From Orychophragmus violaceus (Eukaryota > Streptophyta > Magnoliopsida > Brassicales > Brassicaceae), in the NCBI GenBank assembly GCA_030180135.1, contig CM058239.1, positions 78,561,823-78,625,822 on the forward strand: 64,000 bases of DNA, read 5' to 3'. Made by a program: the position numbers and the translations under genes. Each line of letters starts with the position of its first letter. The stretch's first letter is position 1. This document shows, one piece after another, positions 62,912-64,000 of this stretch. The notes under the pieces were generated by a model. It saw only the letters and a list, made by a program, of their open reading frames with translations. It made no database searches and was not told the origin of the DNA.

Positions 62912-64000
62912 TATGAAAATAAAACATTGCACTTGTGAACTTTATTTTTGCATGAGTTAGGTTGATTTGGATGATCTCATCATAAAATGATATAAGATCC
63001 GAGGTGGATAGTTGTTTGGGTCGCCCAGCTGGTCGGAGACGCTCTCTGGTTGATCCGTTGTCGATGGTCGAATGGAAAAAGCTTGCTGGCCGAAGGCGCT
63101 CTCAAGACTTCTCAATGGATGGTTAGATGGAGTTGATGGTGAATTGAAGATCGCCACTCAAAGGTGTGAAAGCCTTTGTGATAAGATCAAGAATCTAAGC
63201 CTTAGTGAATCCACACATAAGACATAAATTTATAATATTTTCTAAGAAGGGGAATCCGCACAACTTAGAGAAACAAAGAAAAAAGCATAAAAGCTTTAGA
63301 AGAGAGAACTCTTTTATTTTCCAAAAATTCTATATGTATTTTACAATGGATGGCAGTGTGAGCTTATGTATGCTTTTACAACTTGACCGACAAGGTCTCA
63401 AATAATATATAAAAGGGAAGAGAATAATAGAAATTAAAACAAACGTGGTGAGAAAGCATAATGATTAAATTATACAATCTACGACATTAAGTGAGGAAAT
63501 CCTCTTTGAATATTGGGGTATTGCTTGCTTAATTATCTTGACTTGAGGACGTCTTTATGTCGCGCGGAAGACTGGTGATGCTAGAGAATCTCCATACAAG
63601 TTGGCGAGAAATCAAACAAGGAAATATCCTTGTTTGTTTGAAAATAAAACATTGCACTTGTGAACTTTATTTTTGCATGAGTTAGGTTGCTTTGGATGAT
63701 CTCATCATAAAATGATATAAGATCCGAGGTGGATAGTTGTTTGGGTCGCCCAGCTGGTCGGAGATGCTCTCTGGTTGATCCGTTGTCGATGGTCGAATGG
63801 AAAAAGCTTGCTGGCCGAAGGCGCTCTCAAGGCTTCTCAATGGATGGTTAGATGGAGTTGATGGTGAATTGAAGATCGCCACTCAAAGGTGTGAAAGCCT
63901 TTGTGATAAGATCAAGAATCTAAGCCTTAGTGAATCTACACATAAGACATAAATTCATAATATTTTCTAAGAAGGGGAATCCGCACAACTTAGAGAAACA

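Larger units (their letters stand above)
52859..64000. repeat. ~725-bp satellite tandem array, right arm (15 full monomers plus a partial)
   Basis: The same satellite, same orientation and same register resume immediately after the transposon. Unit starts are 52862, 53587, 54312, 55037, 55762, 56487, 57212, 57937, 58662, 59387, 60111, 60836, 61561, 62286, 63017 and 63742 (partial, runs off the window). Lengths are 725 bp except 724 (59387) and 731 (62286, a 6-bp AAAACA-type duplication near 62550). Copies here carry more private substitutions than those at 16-30 kb, for example GTGCGAAAG for GTGAGAAAG, GACGTATTT for GACGTCTTT, and AATTAACTT for AATTATCTT. Several of these variants also occur just left of the transposon (43220-45394), so both arms belong to one array that was split by the insertion. 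Confidence 0.98.
60111..64000. repeat. Variants recurring at three-monomer (2175 bp) spacing, right flank
   Basis: The unit at 60111 and the unit at 62286 share a private set of changes: AAGATGAAGAATC, GAGATCTCATTTATT, TACAAATTGACC, TATAAAATC and the inverted-loop hairpin CAAGGATATTTCC. They lie exactly 2175 bp apart. A similar spacing links 55762 with 57937 (TTTCGAAAAATTC) and 56487 with 58662 (GGTCTTAAATAAT, GAAGATAATAATAG, AATCATCTTTG). Because the left parts of those pairs differ, this is a mosaic of displaced segments rather than a clean trimer array. Confidence 0.65.

Overview
This window looks like nuclear DNA of a flowering plant, almost certainly a eudicot. It is not bacterial: it has no operon-like genes. 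About 88% of it is one long satellite array, interrupted by a single Ty1/copia LTR retrotransposon whose primer site, gag protein and LTR promoter motifs are of plant type.

Layout. Bases 1-45396 and 52859-64000 form one head-to-tail tandem array of a ~725 bp monomer. It holds 78 complete copies and one partial copy (phase: unit starts at TGGGTC, base 1). Removing the transposon and one copy of its 5-bp target duplication restores the 725 bp register exactly. Superimposed on the monomer are higher-order repeats (HORs). A four-monomer, 2862-bp unit, marked by a 37-bp net deletion in its second monomer, occurs at 1-2862, 5760-8621, truncated at 8622-10034, as four head-to-tail copies at 16558-28005, and as a variant copy at 28006-30893. 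A 1450-bp dimer lies at 42495-45394. On the right flank, variants recur at three-monomer (2175 bp) spacing.

The transposon (45397-52858, 7462 bp, + strand) has two 676-bp LTRs that look identical base for base, a GTTTG target duplication, an initiator-Met tRNA primer site, a 1.8-kb non-coding leader, one intact gag ORF (296 aa, CCHC zinc knuckle), a heavily degraded and partly deleted pol, and a polypurine tract. Identical LTRs beside a wrecked pol imply that the master copy already lacked pol and that this copy was mobilised by enzymes supplied by a relative. It is therefore a recently inserted, non-autonomous, gag-only copia element.

I see no cellular protein gene, tRNA, rRNA or CRISPR array. 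The many 66-codon open frames in the satellite start at GTG, are broken in several copies, and simply reflect the near-identity of the repeats. The features most worth a second look are the nested HOR structure, a perfect hairpin kept in most monomers (and inverted in two), the possible leader intron that would put gag on a separate mRNA, and the gag-only state of the element.
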